DNA from: CALINF01 sp039980455
GTDB lineage: Bacteria > Pseudomonadota > Gammaproteobacteria > Pseudomonadales > Halieaceae
Reading direction: 5' to 3'
NCBI GenBank assembly: GCA_039980455.1
Contig: JBDXCG010000003.1
Coordinates: forward strand, 1,612,001-1,676,000
DNA length: 64,000 nucleotides
The position numbers and the translations under genes are program-made. Shown here one piece after another: positions 26,569-34,963 of the stretch. Numbering within the stretch: position 1 is the first letter of the stretch; the number at the start of each line of letters is the position of its first letter. The notes below the pieces were generated by a model that searched no databases, was not told the origin of the DNA, and saw nothing but the letters and a program-made list of their open reading frames with translations.

Positions 26569-28771
26569 CCTCCCGTCGCATAACGCGAGCTATCAACACA
26601 ATAAACAGCAGTAGGAGACCGAGATAGAGCCGCGCCGGCCCTGTGGTCGCCGTTTGAGGGTAGGCAAACACTTGGGCTGACTGCCCATTTGGAGCGCTGT
26701 TGGGAACGGCTGTGCGCTGCAGGCCACTCGCATCAGGCCGCACCACCACTTCTTCGATAGCAACAAAACTTGTGTAGGGGCTGAGTAACTGGTGCGTGAG
26801 TGCAACGTCCAGCACTGCCGCCTTGATTTTGTCTGGCTCTGCACCCAGTACTTTTTGGTCGAGTAGTCCCTCTATTTTTCTCCGGGCCCACAAGCTGGCC
26901 ACACCACTATGAGTAGTTGCCCCTGTTTGACCCGCTGCTGCTACTTCAGGATCTGGCAGAGAAATTATCTGCTTCCATTGCTGCCCTGCGCGCGTCCCAG
27001 TCACTTCCAACTCGCCGCTGGGCGGTGCATCGCCAAAACGTACGGCGAGTACCACAGGCTCCTGAGCATACAGGTCTGGCACGAACTCCGGCCAGGACTC
27101 CACGGAACCCTGCCACGCGACACCAATATCGATCAGCGCAGGTTGCTGCAATTGCGATAACAGCTGATCCATCTTTTGCCCGACCTCTTCAGTAGTGCCT
27201 ATGTGAGTATGGGTACCACGCCCGATATCAGCTGCTTTACGCATGAACCAGCTATTAGGTGCAGAGCCGATGCCCACAGTGAAAAGACGGGAATCGCCGA
27301 GCTTCGATGCAATCGTGCTATACAGCGCTGCCTCGTTTCCCACTGCCCCATCGGTAATGAAAACGATCTGGCGAAGGCGTTCACCCCCAGCAAGATCAGC
27401 AGATGGCTCGCTAGCTGAAGTGCTTAAGGATTCCACCAGCGCTGGCATCATTTCGGTGCCACCGGAAGCCTGTAGATGACGCACAAACTCTTGAGCTTGC
27501 AGTACATGGTGTCGCGTGGCGCGCATGGACTTCTCGTATAACTTAGAGTGATTGGAGTTGAACTCGATCACGTTAAAGAAATCATCGCTGCGCAATCGCT
27601 GTAGTGCTTTCGACACGCTAAGCTTTGCCTGATCTATCGCTACTCCGCCCATAGAGCCAGAGGTATCAACAATAAAAATCACTTCTCGTGGCATATCTTC
27701 TTGAATGGTGGGCTGCGCAGGTGGGAGCACCATCAGTAACCCGTAGTGCTCCTCGTCAACCTCCTCCGTGAATAGCGCTACCTTGGGTTGAGCGCCGACA
27801 ACTGGTCGCCAATGCAAAACAAAGTCACGATCCATTTCGGTTGCTCCACCCACGAGCTCAACACGGTAGCGTTCCTCTTCGCGTTGCAGACGAACCTCAT
27901 GGTAAAGCGACGAGACTTCGGCTAGCGGTAATCCCATATCCAGGCTCGCAGACACTACCGCAGGGTTTTGCACAGCTGCTCCCTCATCACGAGGCGGCAG
28001 CAAATAAGGCGTAATACGATTGCCGTCTGTCACTTGGTCTGTGGGGAGACCCCATCCCTGCACGGGATCGATGTGTTGCGTTTGTGGTGCCTCGCTATCT
28101 GGCAATTCGACGTTGCCCGGAAGATAACGTGGCGTGATGGTCATAGGAAAACGTAGACTGAATTCACCTGCGTGATAGCCCACACTCTGCACATACTCCA
28201 GCTTAACGGTTACCCGCTCACCCGGTGCTATGTTGGCGATACGACTGGTAAACAGATTAGGGCGCTGCTGCTCTACAAGACTGGCTTTCTTGCCAGCCTT
28301 TTTTGCTTTTTCATAGCGCTTGCGGGCTTCGAAGCGCTCACGCACTTTACCAACAACACGCCGCTCTCCAACGATCATTTCCATATAGCGCACTGCAGCT
28401 GTGCCCGGCAGAGGGAAACCATATACACCCTCTGCCCACTGCGTACTGGTATTGATAAAGCTCTGCTCGAGTTCAACTACGGCAACCAGGCCGCTAATAT
28501 CAAAGTGCACACGTGTTTCTGTCGCTAAAGCAGAAACGGGGGTTGATCCGGTGGTGCGCAGCATCAAGTGCCCCGCTCCGGGCTCATGACTCTTACCTTG
28601 CGCGTTTACATCTTGTGTGGAATGGGCAAGATTGGGCGAAAAGATCGCTAGCACCATGATAGTGACAGCCAGCAGCGGCATACAACGAAAGTACAGCCAC
28701 AGCAGTAGCGAAGAACAACGACTGGGCAAACTGACCGGCATCGGCCAGTAGAAAAGAGCTAGATAGCGCAC
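26555..28771 (-). CDS. proteobacterial sortase target protein (VIT + vWA domains)
   Basis: A 738-residue exported protein, GTG start at 28771 with GGAGAT 7 nt upstream. After a hydrophobic N-terminus comes a VIT domain (about residues 75-210; RFEARKRYEKAKKAG, NLFTSRIANIAPGERV), then a vWA domain with intact MIDAS (DTSGSMGG near residue 368). The C-terminus is a sorting signal: YPQTATTG at about 704-711, a hydrophobic helix and a final RRED. The motif has Tyr where LPxTG-type signals have Leu. The family is known as the dedicated substrate of GN sortase in marine proteobacteria; the adhesive or inhibitor role is unknown. Confidence 0.93.
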   Translation of the reverse strand: MRYLALFYWPMPVSLPSRCSSLLLWLYFRCMPLLAVTIMVLAIFSPNLAHSTQDVNAQGKSHEPGAGHLMLRTTGSTPVSALATETRVHFDISGLVAVVELEQSFINTSTQWAEGVYGFPLPGTAAVRYMEMIVGERRVVGKVRERFEARKRYEKAKKAGKKASLVEQQRPNLFTSRIANIAPGERVTVKLEYVQSVGYHAGEFSLRFPMTITPRYLPGNVELPDSEAPQTQHIDPVQGWGLPTDQVTDGNRITPYLLPPRDEGAAVQNPAVVSASLDMGLPLAEVSSLYHEVRLQREEERYRVELVGGATEMDRDFVLHWRPVVGAQPKVALFTEEVDEEHYGLLMVLPPAQPTIQEDMPREVIFIVDTSGSMGGVAIDQAKLSVSKALQRLRSDDFFNVIEFNSNHSKLYEKSMRATRHHVLQAQEFVRHLQASGGTEMMPALVESLSTSASEPSADLAGGERLRQIVFITDGAVGNEAALYSTIASKLGDSRLFTVGIGSAPNSWFMRKAADIGRGTHTHIGTTEEVGQKMDQLLSQLQQPALIDIGVAWQGSVESWPEFVPDLYAQEPVVLAVRFGDAPPSGELEVTGTRAGQQWKQIISLPDPEVAAAGQTGATTHSGVASLWARRKIEGLLDQKVLGAEPDKIKAAVLDVALTHQLLSPYTSFVAIEEVVVRPDASGLQRTAVPNSAPNGQSAQVFAYPQTATTGPARLYLGLLLLFIVLIARVMRREDGDA

Positions 28772-28938
28772 GGAAGATCTCCAATGAAAGTGTGCTAACT
28801 ATTGAAGCGCGGCGTTCTGTCGACTACAGGGATGAAAGATGGCAATGACATGAGCAATTGTGGCGAAATCGGGCAGCCTATTGAGTAACACGCTGTTCTT
28901 TGAAACCATGACACCAGCTGTAAAGGAATACACAACCC

Positions 28939-29631
28939 ATGTCACATCACATTGCGATCATTGAAGACGAGCAGGCGCTGGCCGATAACTATCGGGAAGC
29001 TCTGCAACGCCTAGGTTTTCGCGTGAGTCACTTTTCAACACGCGAGCAGGCACACCAACACTTTTCCGAGGCGCTGCCGGATCTCGCAATTATTGATATT
29101 GGACTGGGTGACGATAACGAAGGCGGTTTTGAGCTATGTCGCCAACTGCGCGCACAGGCACCGCTACTGCCCATTATGTTTCTCACCGCGCGTGATTCCG
29201 AAATCGATATTGTCTCGGGGTTCCGCCTGGGTGCAGACGACTACCTCACGAAAGACATCAGCCAGGCACACATGCTGGCCAGAATAAACGCGCTGCTGCG
29301 ACGCGCACAGGCCCTTGCCAAGCCAGAGGTTAGCGAGCACAAAATTCTGCGAGGTTCACTTTCGCTCAGTTTGGAGCGTATGACGGTTCATTGGCAGCAA
29401 CAGCCAGTCGACCTGACTGTAACGGAGTTCTGGATTATCCACGCACTGGCAGAGCGCGTAGGCCATGTAAAGAACAGGCAGCAGCTGATGGACGCTGCCA
29501 GCGTAGTATTAGACGACAACACAGTGACGTCGCACGTTAAGAGAATTAGACGGAAATTTAAGCAGCTTGATTCTGATTTTGACGCGATAGAAACAGCCTA
29601 CGGTCTAGGCTATCGCTGGCGAGAGCAGTAG
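28939..29631 (+). CDS. pdsR: response regulator of the dedicated sortase system
   Basis: A 230-residue OmpR-type regulator. The receiver domain (about residues 1-125) has acidic pocket E9/D10, phospho-acceptor D53 (AIIDIGLGDD), T83 and K105. The C-terminal winged helix (about 135-230) ends LDSDFDAIETAYGLGYRWRE, the usual wing. It is divergent from the sortase-target operon, 167 bp away, and is separated from its kinase by one base. The position and kinase partner match the proteobacterial dedicated sortase two-component pair, so it probably controls the sortase and target genes. Confidence 0.9.
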   Translation: MSHHIAIIEDEQALADNYREALQRLGFRVSHFSTREQAHQHFSEALPDLAIIDIGLGDDNEGGFELCRQLRAQAPLLPIMFLTARDSEIDIVSGFRLGADDYLTKDISQAHMLARINALLRRAQALAKPEVSEHKILRGSLSLSLERMTVHWQQQPVDLTVTEFWIIHALAERVGHVKNRQQLMDAASVVLDDNTVTSHVKRIRRKFKQLDSDFDAIETAYGLGYRWREQ

Positions 29632-29632
29632 C

Positions 29633-31753
29633 GTGAACCTTCGCAGACAGTTATTGCTAGTGAGCCTGCTGCTCTTGGCTCTACCCTGGGCCGGCTGCCA
29701 GTTTATTCGCGAAGTCGAAACCACCCTGCGAGATGGTCAGGCGAATTCTGCAATAACAACGACCGACGCCATCGCCTCTTCACTGCGCGATAAGCCGGAG
29801 GTAATTTACCCCGATACGCGCAGAGAGCGCGACCTTCCGGGCGACGATGGGGGCCTGTTCGCTAGAGTTGCCATTAGTCCTGTCATCGTTGATGGATACA
29901 CTGATGACTGGGATCTGGCTGACTCACAGTCTCGAAAAAGTGTTGATACCAACTTGGCCGTGAGCTATCAGGCACAAACGAGCGGCGACAAACTTTTACT
30001 GCTATTTCAGGTTGAAGATAGCGAAGTATCTTTCCACAATCCGGGCTACTCCAGAGAGCCTAATGGCGACAGAATCACGTTAGTGGCTTGGAAGAATGAT
30101 CGCAGGCAGTCCTACGTTATTTCTACGGCGGCGCCCGGCCAAGTGCGCGGCCAGTTTGCGAGCCGGCGAGAGCCCGGCGCCAACGCCAGTAGTATTAGAG
30201 GCTATTGGCAGGATACTGCCAATGGCTACACCGTTGAGCTGACGATGCCACTTAGTCTTACCGGAGCACGACTGGGGTTTTACGTTACCGACGTTAATCG
30301 CAATGCGCTGACAAACAAAAGCAGCGACATAAGTTACCTCGGCAATATATCGCCCAACGCTACTGCCGGACCACCCTGGTTGGTGTATCCCACACGGGAG
30401 CTTCTAGCAACGATGGACCGTTTCTCTGCACTCGGCAGCCAGGTAGCCGTTGTAGATAAAAGCGGTAGAGTGCTGGGTAGCGCGGGAACCCCCTCTGACT
30501 CACCGCTGGACTCAGACGCGCAGTCAACATTTTGGCTACTCAAGCTGCTTTACCGTGCCATCTTGTCGGGTGACCCACTCCCTTCTATTCCACTGACCGA
30601 TGCTCAAGGCAGGCTCTCCAGCGAAGAAGTGACTGCCGCACTGGCCAACCGTAGTGAGTTTCGCTGGTATCAATCTACGAACAAAGATAGCGGCGCAATC
30701 CTGTCGGCCGCTGCGCCTATCCTTGATAACGGAATCGTCGTGGGCTCTGTGGTCGTTCAGCAAGGAAGTGAACGCTACCTGTCGCTCACTGATCGGGCAT
30801 TCGGCAATATGCTCAGATACGGAGGCGCAACATTGCTGGTGGCAGTACTGTCGCTCCTACTCTATGCAAGTTTACTGAGTTGGCGTATCGCACGACTCGG
30901 CCATAAGGTAGACGAGGCTATCGAAGAAGACGGCACGATTAGAGGCAGCTTCCAAGGCAGCAATGCAAAAGACGAGGTAGGAGAATTGTCACGCCGTTTT
31001 GCGAGCCTTATCCAGAGGGTGGGCGAACATAACGATTACCTACGCACGCTCAGCAGTAAGCTCTCGCACGAGTTACGCACACCTATAGCGGTTATCCAGT
31101 CGTCACTCGACAATCTCACGCACCCGCATCACAGCTCGAAAGAACGCGACATCTATATTGAACGTGCCAGGGCAGGTTTGCAGCGTTTAAACGCCATACT
31201 CAATGCCATGTCTGAAGCTACTGGCCTGGAAGACAGTATCGCTACCATCGACTACGAGACCGTCGATCTATCTCCGCTGTTACAAGAGCTCATCGAAGCG
31301 TATCGCTCGGCCTACAGCACGCATCGCTTCGAATTGATTCTGGATACAAGCGCCAACAGCGATCGAGCTGAAATCGTGGGATCCAGTGATCTCTTAGTAC
31401 AGGCGCTGGACAAGCTGATAGACAACGCCACGTCCTTTGCCCCGCAGGGATCAACTATTAGTATCTCGCTGCAAAGTACACCCGCGGAAAATTGGTCTAT
31501 CGAAGTGACTAACCGTGGCGAACCATTACCTGCCACAAGCCTGGATAACCTCTTTCAGCCCATGGTAAGTTTCCGTAAATCAGGAAATGCTGAAAACAGT
31601 GCGCCAGTACATCTGGGCCTTGGGTTACATATTGTGCGTTTGATCGCCCTAGCAATGGGCGGGTCTGTAACCGCACGCAATATTGTAGAAGCGGGCAACA
31701 TCAACAAGGTGTGTATCGCACTGTGCATTCCTGCAAAAACACAAATAGTCTAA
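29633..31753 (+). CDS. pdsS: sensor histidine kinase of the dedicated sortase system
   Basis: A 706-residue membrane kinase, GTG start one base after pdsR. Layout: N-terminal transmembrane helix (about 7-23), periplasmic region with a beta domain (about 75-230; VIVDGYTDDWDL) that resembles carbohydrate-binding CBM9-like folds, a second transmembrane helix (about 395-417), a HAMP-like linker, HisKA with LSHELRTPI (phospho-His H479), and an ATPase domain with N box (LDKLIDNATSFAP) and G box (LGLGLHIVRL). The CBM-like sensor suggests it detects a carbohydrate or cell-surface glycan; that is inference. Confidence 0.9.
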   Translation: MNLRRQLLLVSLLLLALPWAGCQFIREVETTLRDGQANSAITTTDAIASSLRDKPEVIYPDTRRERDLPGDDGGLFARVAISPVIVDGYTDDWDLADSQSRKSVDTNLAVSYQAQTSGDKLLLLFQVEDSEVSFHNPGYSREPNGDRITLVAWKNDRRQSYVISTAAPGQVRGQFASRREPGANASSIRGYWQDTANGYTVELTMPLSLTGARLGFYVTDVNRNALTNKSSDISYLGNISPNATAGPPWLVYPTRELLATMDRFSALGSQVAVVDKSGRVLGSAGTPSDSPLDSDAQSTFWLLKLLYRAILSGDPLPSIPLTDAQGRLSSEEVTAALANRSEFRWYQSTNKDSGAILSAAAPILDNGIVVGSVVVQQGSERYLSLTDRAFGNMLRYGGATLLVAVLSLLLYASLLSWRIARLGHKVDEAIEEDGTIRGSFQGSNAKDEVGELSRRFASLIQRVGEHNDYLRTLSSKLSHELRTPIAVIQSSLDNLTHPHHSSKERDIYIERARAGLQRLNAILNAMSEATGLEDSIATIDYETVDLSPLLQELIEAYRSAYSTHRFELILDTSANSDRAEIVGSSDLLVQALDKLIDNATSFAPQGSTISISLQSTPAENWSIEVTNRGEPLPATSLDNLFQPMVSFRKSGNAENSAPVHLGLGLHIVRLIALAMGGSVTARNIVEAGNINKVCIALCIPAKTQIV

Positions 31754-31762
31754 AGTAATAAA

Positions 31763-31790
31763 AAAGGAGCCCAAGGGCCCCTTTGATCAT
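31763..31790 (+). terminator. probable terminator after pdsS
   Basis: Imperfect hairpin (AAAGGAGCCC against GGGCCCCTTT) beginning 10 bp after the kinase stop; the T-tail is short, so termination may be partial. Confidence 0.5.
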
Positions 31791-31843
31791 TCTTTGGAAG
31801 ACCAGCTTCCAGTCATGGGTGGCTTAGAGAACACAGATGAGGC

Positions 31844-32836
31844 TCACGGAGACGTGAGGTATCCCAACCAGGCACTCATGCGCATCGCGACCTTACTGAT
31901 CACATGCACAGGTTTGCCTTTATCCGTGTAGATAGCAACGGTACCGCCAGCACCTTGCTTTACGCGCTTGGCAAACTCCTTGTCATCCAACTCCACCGCC
32001 ACTGCCCAGCGATCTGTGATTGGCGCGCCGGTGAATGAGGGTAATTGACCGCTCGCTGTCATCTGGGCCTGTGAGCCGGTCGCGACAATGCGCTCTACCT
32101 TCCCCGAAAAAGTTTTGCCGGGAATATTGCTAAACACGACATCTGCCTCGTTACCCACCCTGATATGCCGAACGGCACTTTGGCTAAAACTTGCCAGTAC
32201 TGGATTCGCTTCATCTGACACAAAGGCCAGCGAGGACGCCATTGGGACAGTGGTGACCATATTGCCAGGGCGCAACTGAAGATTAACCACATAACCAGAG
32301 TAAGGGGCTTTAACGGTTGTTTCTTCTAGCTGCCAGAGTGCATTTTCAAGCTGGGCTTGTGCTGAATCGATTGACGCTACAGCAGCATCCACATTGGCTG
32401 TCCATATGTCGACATCTACTTGCGCAGCACCCTGCACCTCTAATAGTTTCGTTGCACGCTGTAGGTTTATTTCAGCTAATCGCAGATCTGCCTCGTGACG
32501 CTGCACTTGCGCCCTCAGCTGGCTCACCGCAATCACATAAGGTTCAGGATCAATCTGATAGAGCGTGTCTCCACGCTGCAAGTTCTGTAGCGCTTGCACA
32601 GGAACGTCCACAACCTGGCCGCGAACATTCGGAACGATAGGTATGATGAATCGAAACATTCGGGCATCGCCACTGATTGGCGAAAAGGTGTACCACATAA
32701 AAACAATAGCAGCGATGATGACAACACCTACACCTATAAACGCGCAGATATTCCCTACGGTCTTTTTCAGCAGACCCAGCTTGTTGAAAATAACCACATA
32801 CAAGCTCGCGTAGCACAGAGAGATAAAAGCAATCAT
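31844..32836 (-). CDS. HlyD/EmrA-like membrane fusion protein (YiaV family)
   Basis: A 330-residue inner-membrane-anchored periplasmic adaptor. Two hydrophobic stretches (about residues 1-20 and 30-50) precede the typical hairpin: biotinyl-lipoyl half (IVPNVRGQVVDVPVQ), a coiled-coil (about 105-175), and the second half (VKAPYSGYVVNLQLRPGNMV), then a beta-barrel region. It overlaps by 4 bp the gene for a DUF3302 membrane protein, as in the enteric yiaV-yiaW pair. No transporter gene follows, as is usual for this pair. Substrate unknown; possibly export of small molecules. Confidence 0.85.
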   Translation of the reverse strand: MIAFISLCYASLYVVIFNKLGLLKKTVGNICAFIGVGVVIIAAIVFMWYTFSPISGDARMFRFIIPIVPNVRGQVVDVPVQALQNLQRGDTLYQIDPEPYVIAVSQLRAQVQRHEADLRLAEINLQRATKLLEVQGAAQVDVDIWTANVDAAVASIDSAQAQLENALWQLEETTVKAPYSGYVVNLQLRPGNMVTTVPMASSLAFVSDEANPVLASFSQSAVRHIRVGNEADVVFSNIPGKTFSGKVERIVATGSQAQMTASGQLPSFTGAPITDRWAVAVELDDKEFAKRVKQGAGGTVAIYTDKGKPVHVISKVAMRMSAWLGYLTSP

Positions 32837-33117
32837 GCGTCAGCCTCCATCTGCTTGAGTCTACTTTCCAGTTCCGCCACGCGCTGCTCAAGCGCAGGAC
32901 TGGCAAACACTGGCTTCGTTTTAGCCCAAACAAGGGCAATAAACCAGCCTAAACCCATTGTCAGCAATCCAATCCAAGCCAGAATACTGATCGCGTCTGC
33001 TTGGGGGTGCTGCGAGGCACGCGCCATATTTCCGGGTATGTTCCCGATAATAACGATCAACCAAATAGTGGCGGCGACTAATACTGCCAATACAATAAGC
33101 GCAAAAATCTCCAACAT
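32833..33117 (-). CDS. DUF3302 inner-membrane protein (YiaW family)
   Basis: A 94-residue protein with the ATG at 33117 preferred over one 22 codons earlier, because the shorter form begins directly with a membrane helix as in YiaW. Two transmembrane helices (about 1-25 and 45-65) flank a cytoplasmic loop with HPQADAISILAW, the signature of the family, and a C-terminal coiled-coil (ALEQRVAELESRLKQMEAD). Coupled to the HlyD-like gene by ATGA overlap. Confidence 0.82.
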   Translation of the reverse strand: MLEIFALIVLAVLVAATIWLIVIIGNIPGNMARASQHPQADAISILAWIGLLTMGLGWFIALVWAKTKPVFASPALEQRVAELESRLKQMEADA

Positions 33118-33287
33118 TGTGTTTGCTCCAAGGCTGCGCACAGCCGCGTAATGATTATCCAAAGTCTTAGCTAAACGGATCAAGCTCGAAAGGGTACACG
33201 CTTCGCACCCACCTGTTCAATTAGATAGAGAATGCAAAGGTGCTTAAATGCGAGATCGCTGCACAACGAATGTTCAGAATAGGCAAT

Positions 33288-33315
33288 AAAAAAGGGGCCT
33301 TCTAGGCCCCTTTTT
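33288..33315. terminator. bidirectional Rho-independent terminator
   Basis: Perfect inverted repeat AAAGGGGCC (33291-33299) and GGCCCCTTT (33305-33313) flanked by A- and T-runs; ends the minus-strand arylsulfatase transcript. Confidence 0.92.
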
Positions 33316-33330
33316 GGCTAAAACAGAATA

Positions 33331-34878
33331 CTACTGAGGACCACTTGGCGTTGCCAGCTTGTCCATCACTTGATCCAGAGAAAAGCTCGCCGCTTTCTGA
33401 CGTGGCGGATACTTCTTGAACGTCGCAAGGAACTGACCAACATAGTCTTGAGCGGGAACCAAGAGGTACGCTCTATCGAGCAACCAATCGTAATACGTAT
33501 TGGAGGTAATCTCCGACCGCTCATACGGATCCCTACGCAGATTGAATATCAGCGGAATGCGTAAAGGCACGAAAGGCTCCATCCAGGCGCGAAAGCCCGC
33601 TTCTGTCTTTTGCTCCATGAAGATCAACTTCCAGTCGTTATACCGCAAGGCCGTCAGATCACCATCATCCGAGAAGTAAAAGATCTCCTTGCGAGGCGCT
33701 TCTGTAGATTCACCTGTGAGAAATGGCAGAAAGTTATAGCCATCAAGGTGTACCTTGTAACGACGATTAATTGCTCTGTGGCCGTCCAGCAGCTTTTCCT
33801 TCACGTCTGCCTCACCCGCGGCAGCCAAAAATGTAGGCAACCAGTCCATATGATGCATAATCTCGTTGGACACTGAGCCCGACTCGATCTTGCCAGGCCA
33901 GCGAACCATGGATGGCACGCGCCAGCCGCCTTCCCAGTTAGTGTTTTTCTCACCGCGGAAAGGTGTCATCGCTGCATCGGGCCACGTGTTCATGTGTGGG
34001 CCGTTGTCTGTTGAATAAAACACCATCGTATTGTCTGCAATACCCAGGTCGTCGAGCTGCTGCAGAAACTCACCGATGTGCATATCGTGCTCAATCATGC
34101 CAGCGGTGTATTCGTCGGCATTAGGGTGCGTTTCTTTGATTTTTGCAAACTTCTCGGGGGCAACGTGGGTACGAAAGTGCATACGCGTTCCGCTCCACCA
34201 AACGAAGAAGGGCTTGTCGTCTTTCACCGCTTTTTCGATGAACTTCTTCGCTGCTGCTACCGTTTCATCATCGACCACTTCCATACGCTTTTTAGTCAAT
34301 GGACCCGTATCTTCAATGCGGCCATCAGCATAGGACTTGATCACACCGCGCGGACCATACTTCTTACGAAACTCAGGGTCTTTGGGGTAGTCAGAGTTTT
34401 CTGGCTCTTCTTCAGCATTCAGGTGATAGAGGTTGCCAAAAAACTCATCGAAGCCATGATTGGTGGGCAACATAGAGTCTTTATCGCCCAGGTGGTTTTT
34501 ACCAAACTGGCCGGTAACATAACCGTGGTTTTTTAGCAGTCCGGCGATTGTGGGATCTTCTTCTTGCATGCCCAACTCCGCTCCAGGCAAGCCTACTTTA
34601 CTCAGGCCTGTGCGAAACACCGATTGCCCCATAATGAAGGATGAGCGCCCCGCCGTGCAGCTCTGCTCACCGTAGTAATCGGTGAAAATCATACCTTCGT
34701 TCGCAATGCGGTCGATATTGGGCGTGCGATACCCCATCACACCCATCGTATAGGCGCTGATGTTGGACTGGCCTACATCATCACCCCAAATCACCAGGAT
34801 ATTCGGCTTGTCGGCAGCGTGTGCCGGCCAGACAACTGCGGCCAGAGCCATAGTCCCCAGCCATTTCATCATTTTCAT
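33331..34878 (-). CDS. exported arylsulfatase (type I sulfatase)
   Basis: A 515-residue enzyme; I chose the ATG at 34878, which has GGAGG 9 nt upstream. Signal peptide about residues 1-21 (AHAA). Metal site DD (D33, D34) follows ILVIWGDD. The modification site is C74-T-A-G-R78, so Cys (formylglycine precursor) and the Arg are kept but the usual Pro is Ala. Other core segments: GKNHLGD, MVFYSTDNGPHMNTWPD and GEKNTNWEGGWRVPSMVRWPG. It hydrolyses a sulfate ester in the periplasm; a separate FGly-generating enzyme is needed and is not in the window. Confidence 0.9.
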   Translation of the reverse strand: MKMMKWLGTMALAAVVWPAHAADKPNILVIWGDDVGQSNISAYTMGVMGYRTPNIDRIANEGMIFTDYYGEQSCTAGRSSFIMGQSVFRTGLSKVGLPGAELGMQEEDPTIAGLLKNHGYVTGQFGKNHLGDKDSMLPTNHGFDEFFGNLYHLNAEEEPENSDYPKDPEFRKKYGPRGVIKSYADGRIEDTGPLTKKRMEVVDDETVAAAKKFIEKAVKDDKPFFVWWSGTRMHFRTHVAPEKFAKIKETHPNADEYTAGMIEHDMHIGEFLQQLDDLGIADNTMVFYSTDNGPHMNTWPDAAMTPFRGEKNTNWEGGWRVPSMVRWPGKIESGSVSNEIMHHMDWLPTFLAAAGEADVKEKLLDGHRAINRRYKVHLDGYNFLPFLTGESTEAPRKEIFYFSDDGDLTALRYNDWKLIFMEQKTEAGFRAWMEPFVPLRIPLIFNLRRDPYERSEITSNTYYDWLLDRAYLLVPAQDYVGQFLATFKKYPPRQKAASFSLDQVMDKLATPSGPQ

Positions 34879-34963
34879 CAGGTACAACCTCCAAAATAGA
34901 ACGTTCTTAACTCAGCCATGAACTTTAGTGCTTCCTACCCATTTGTACAATCGGCAGAGTCGA

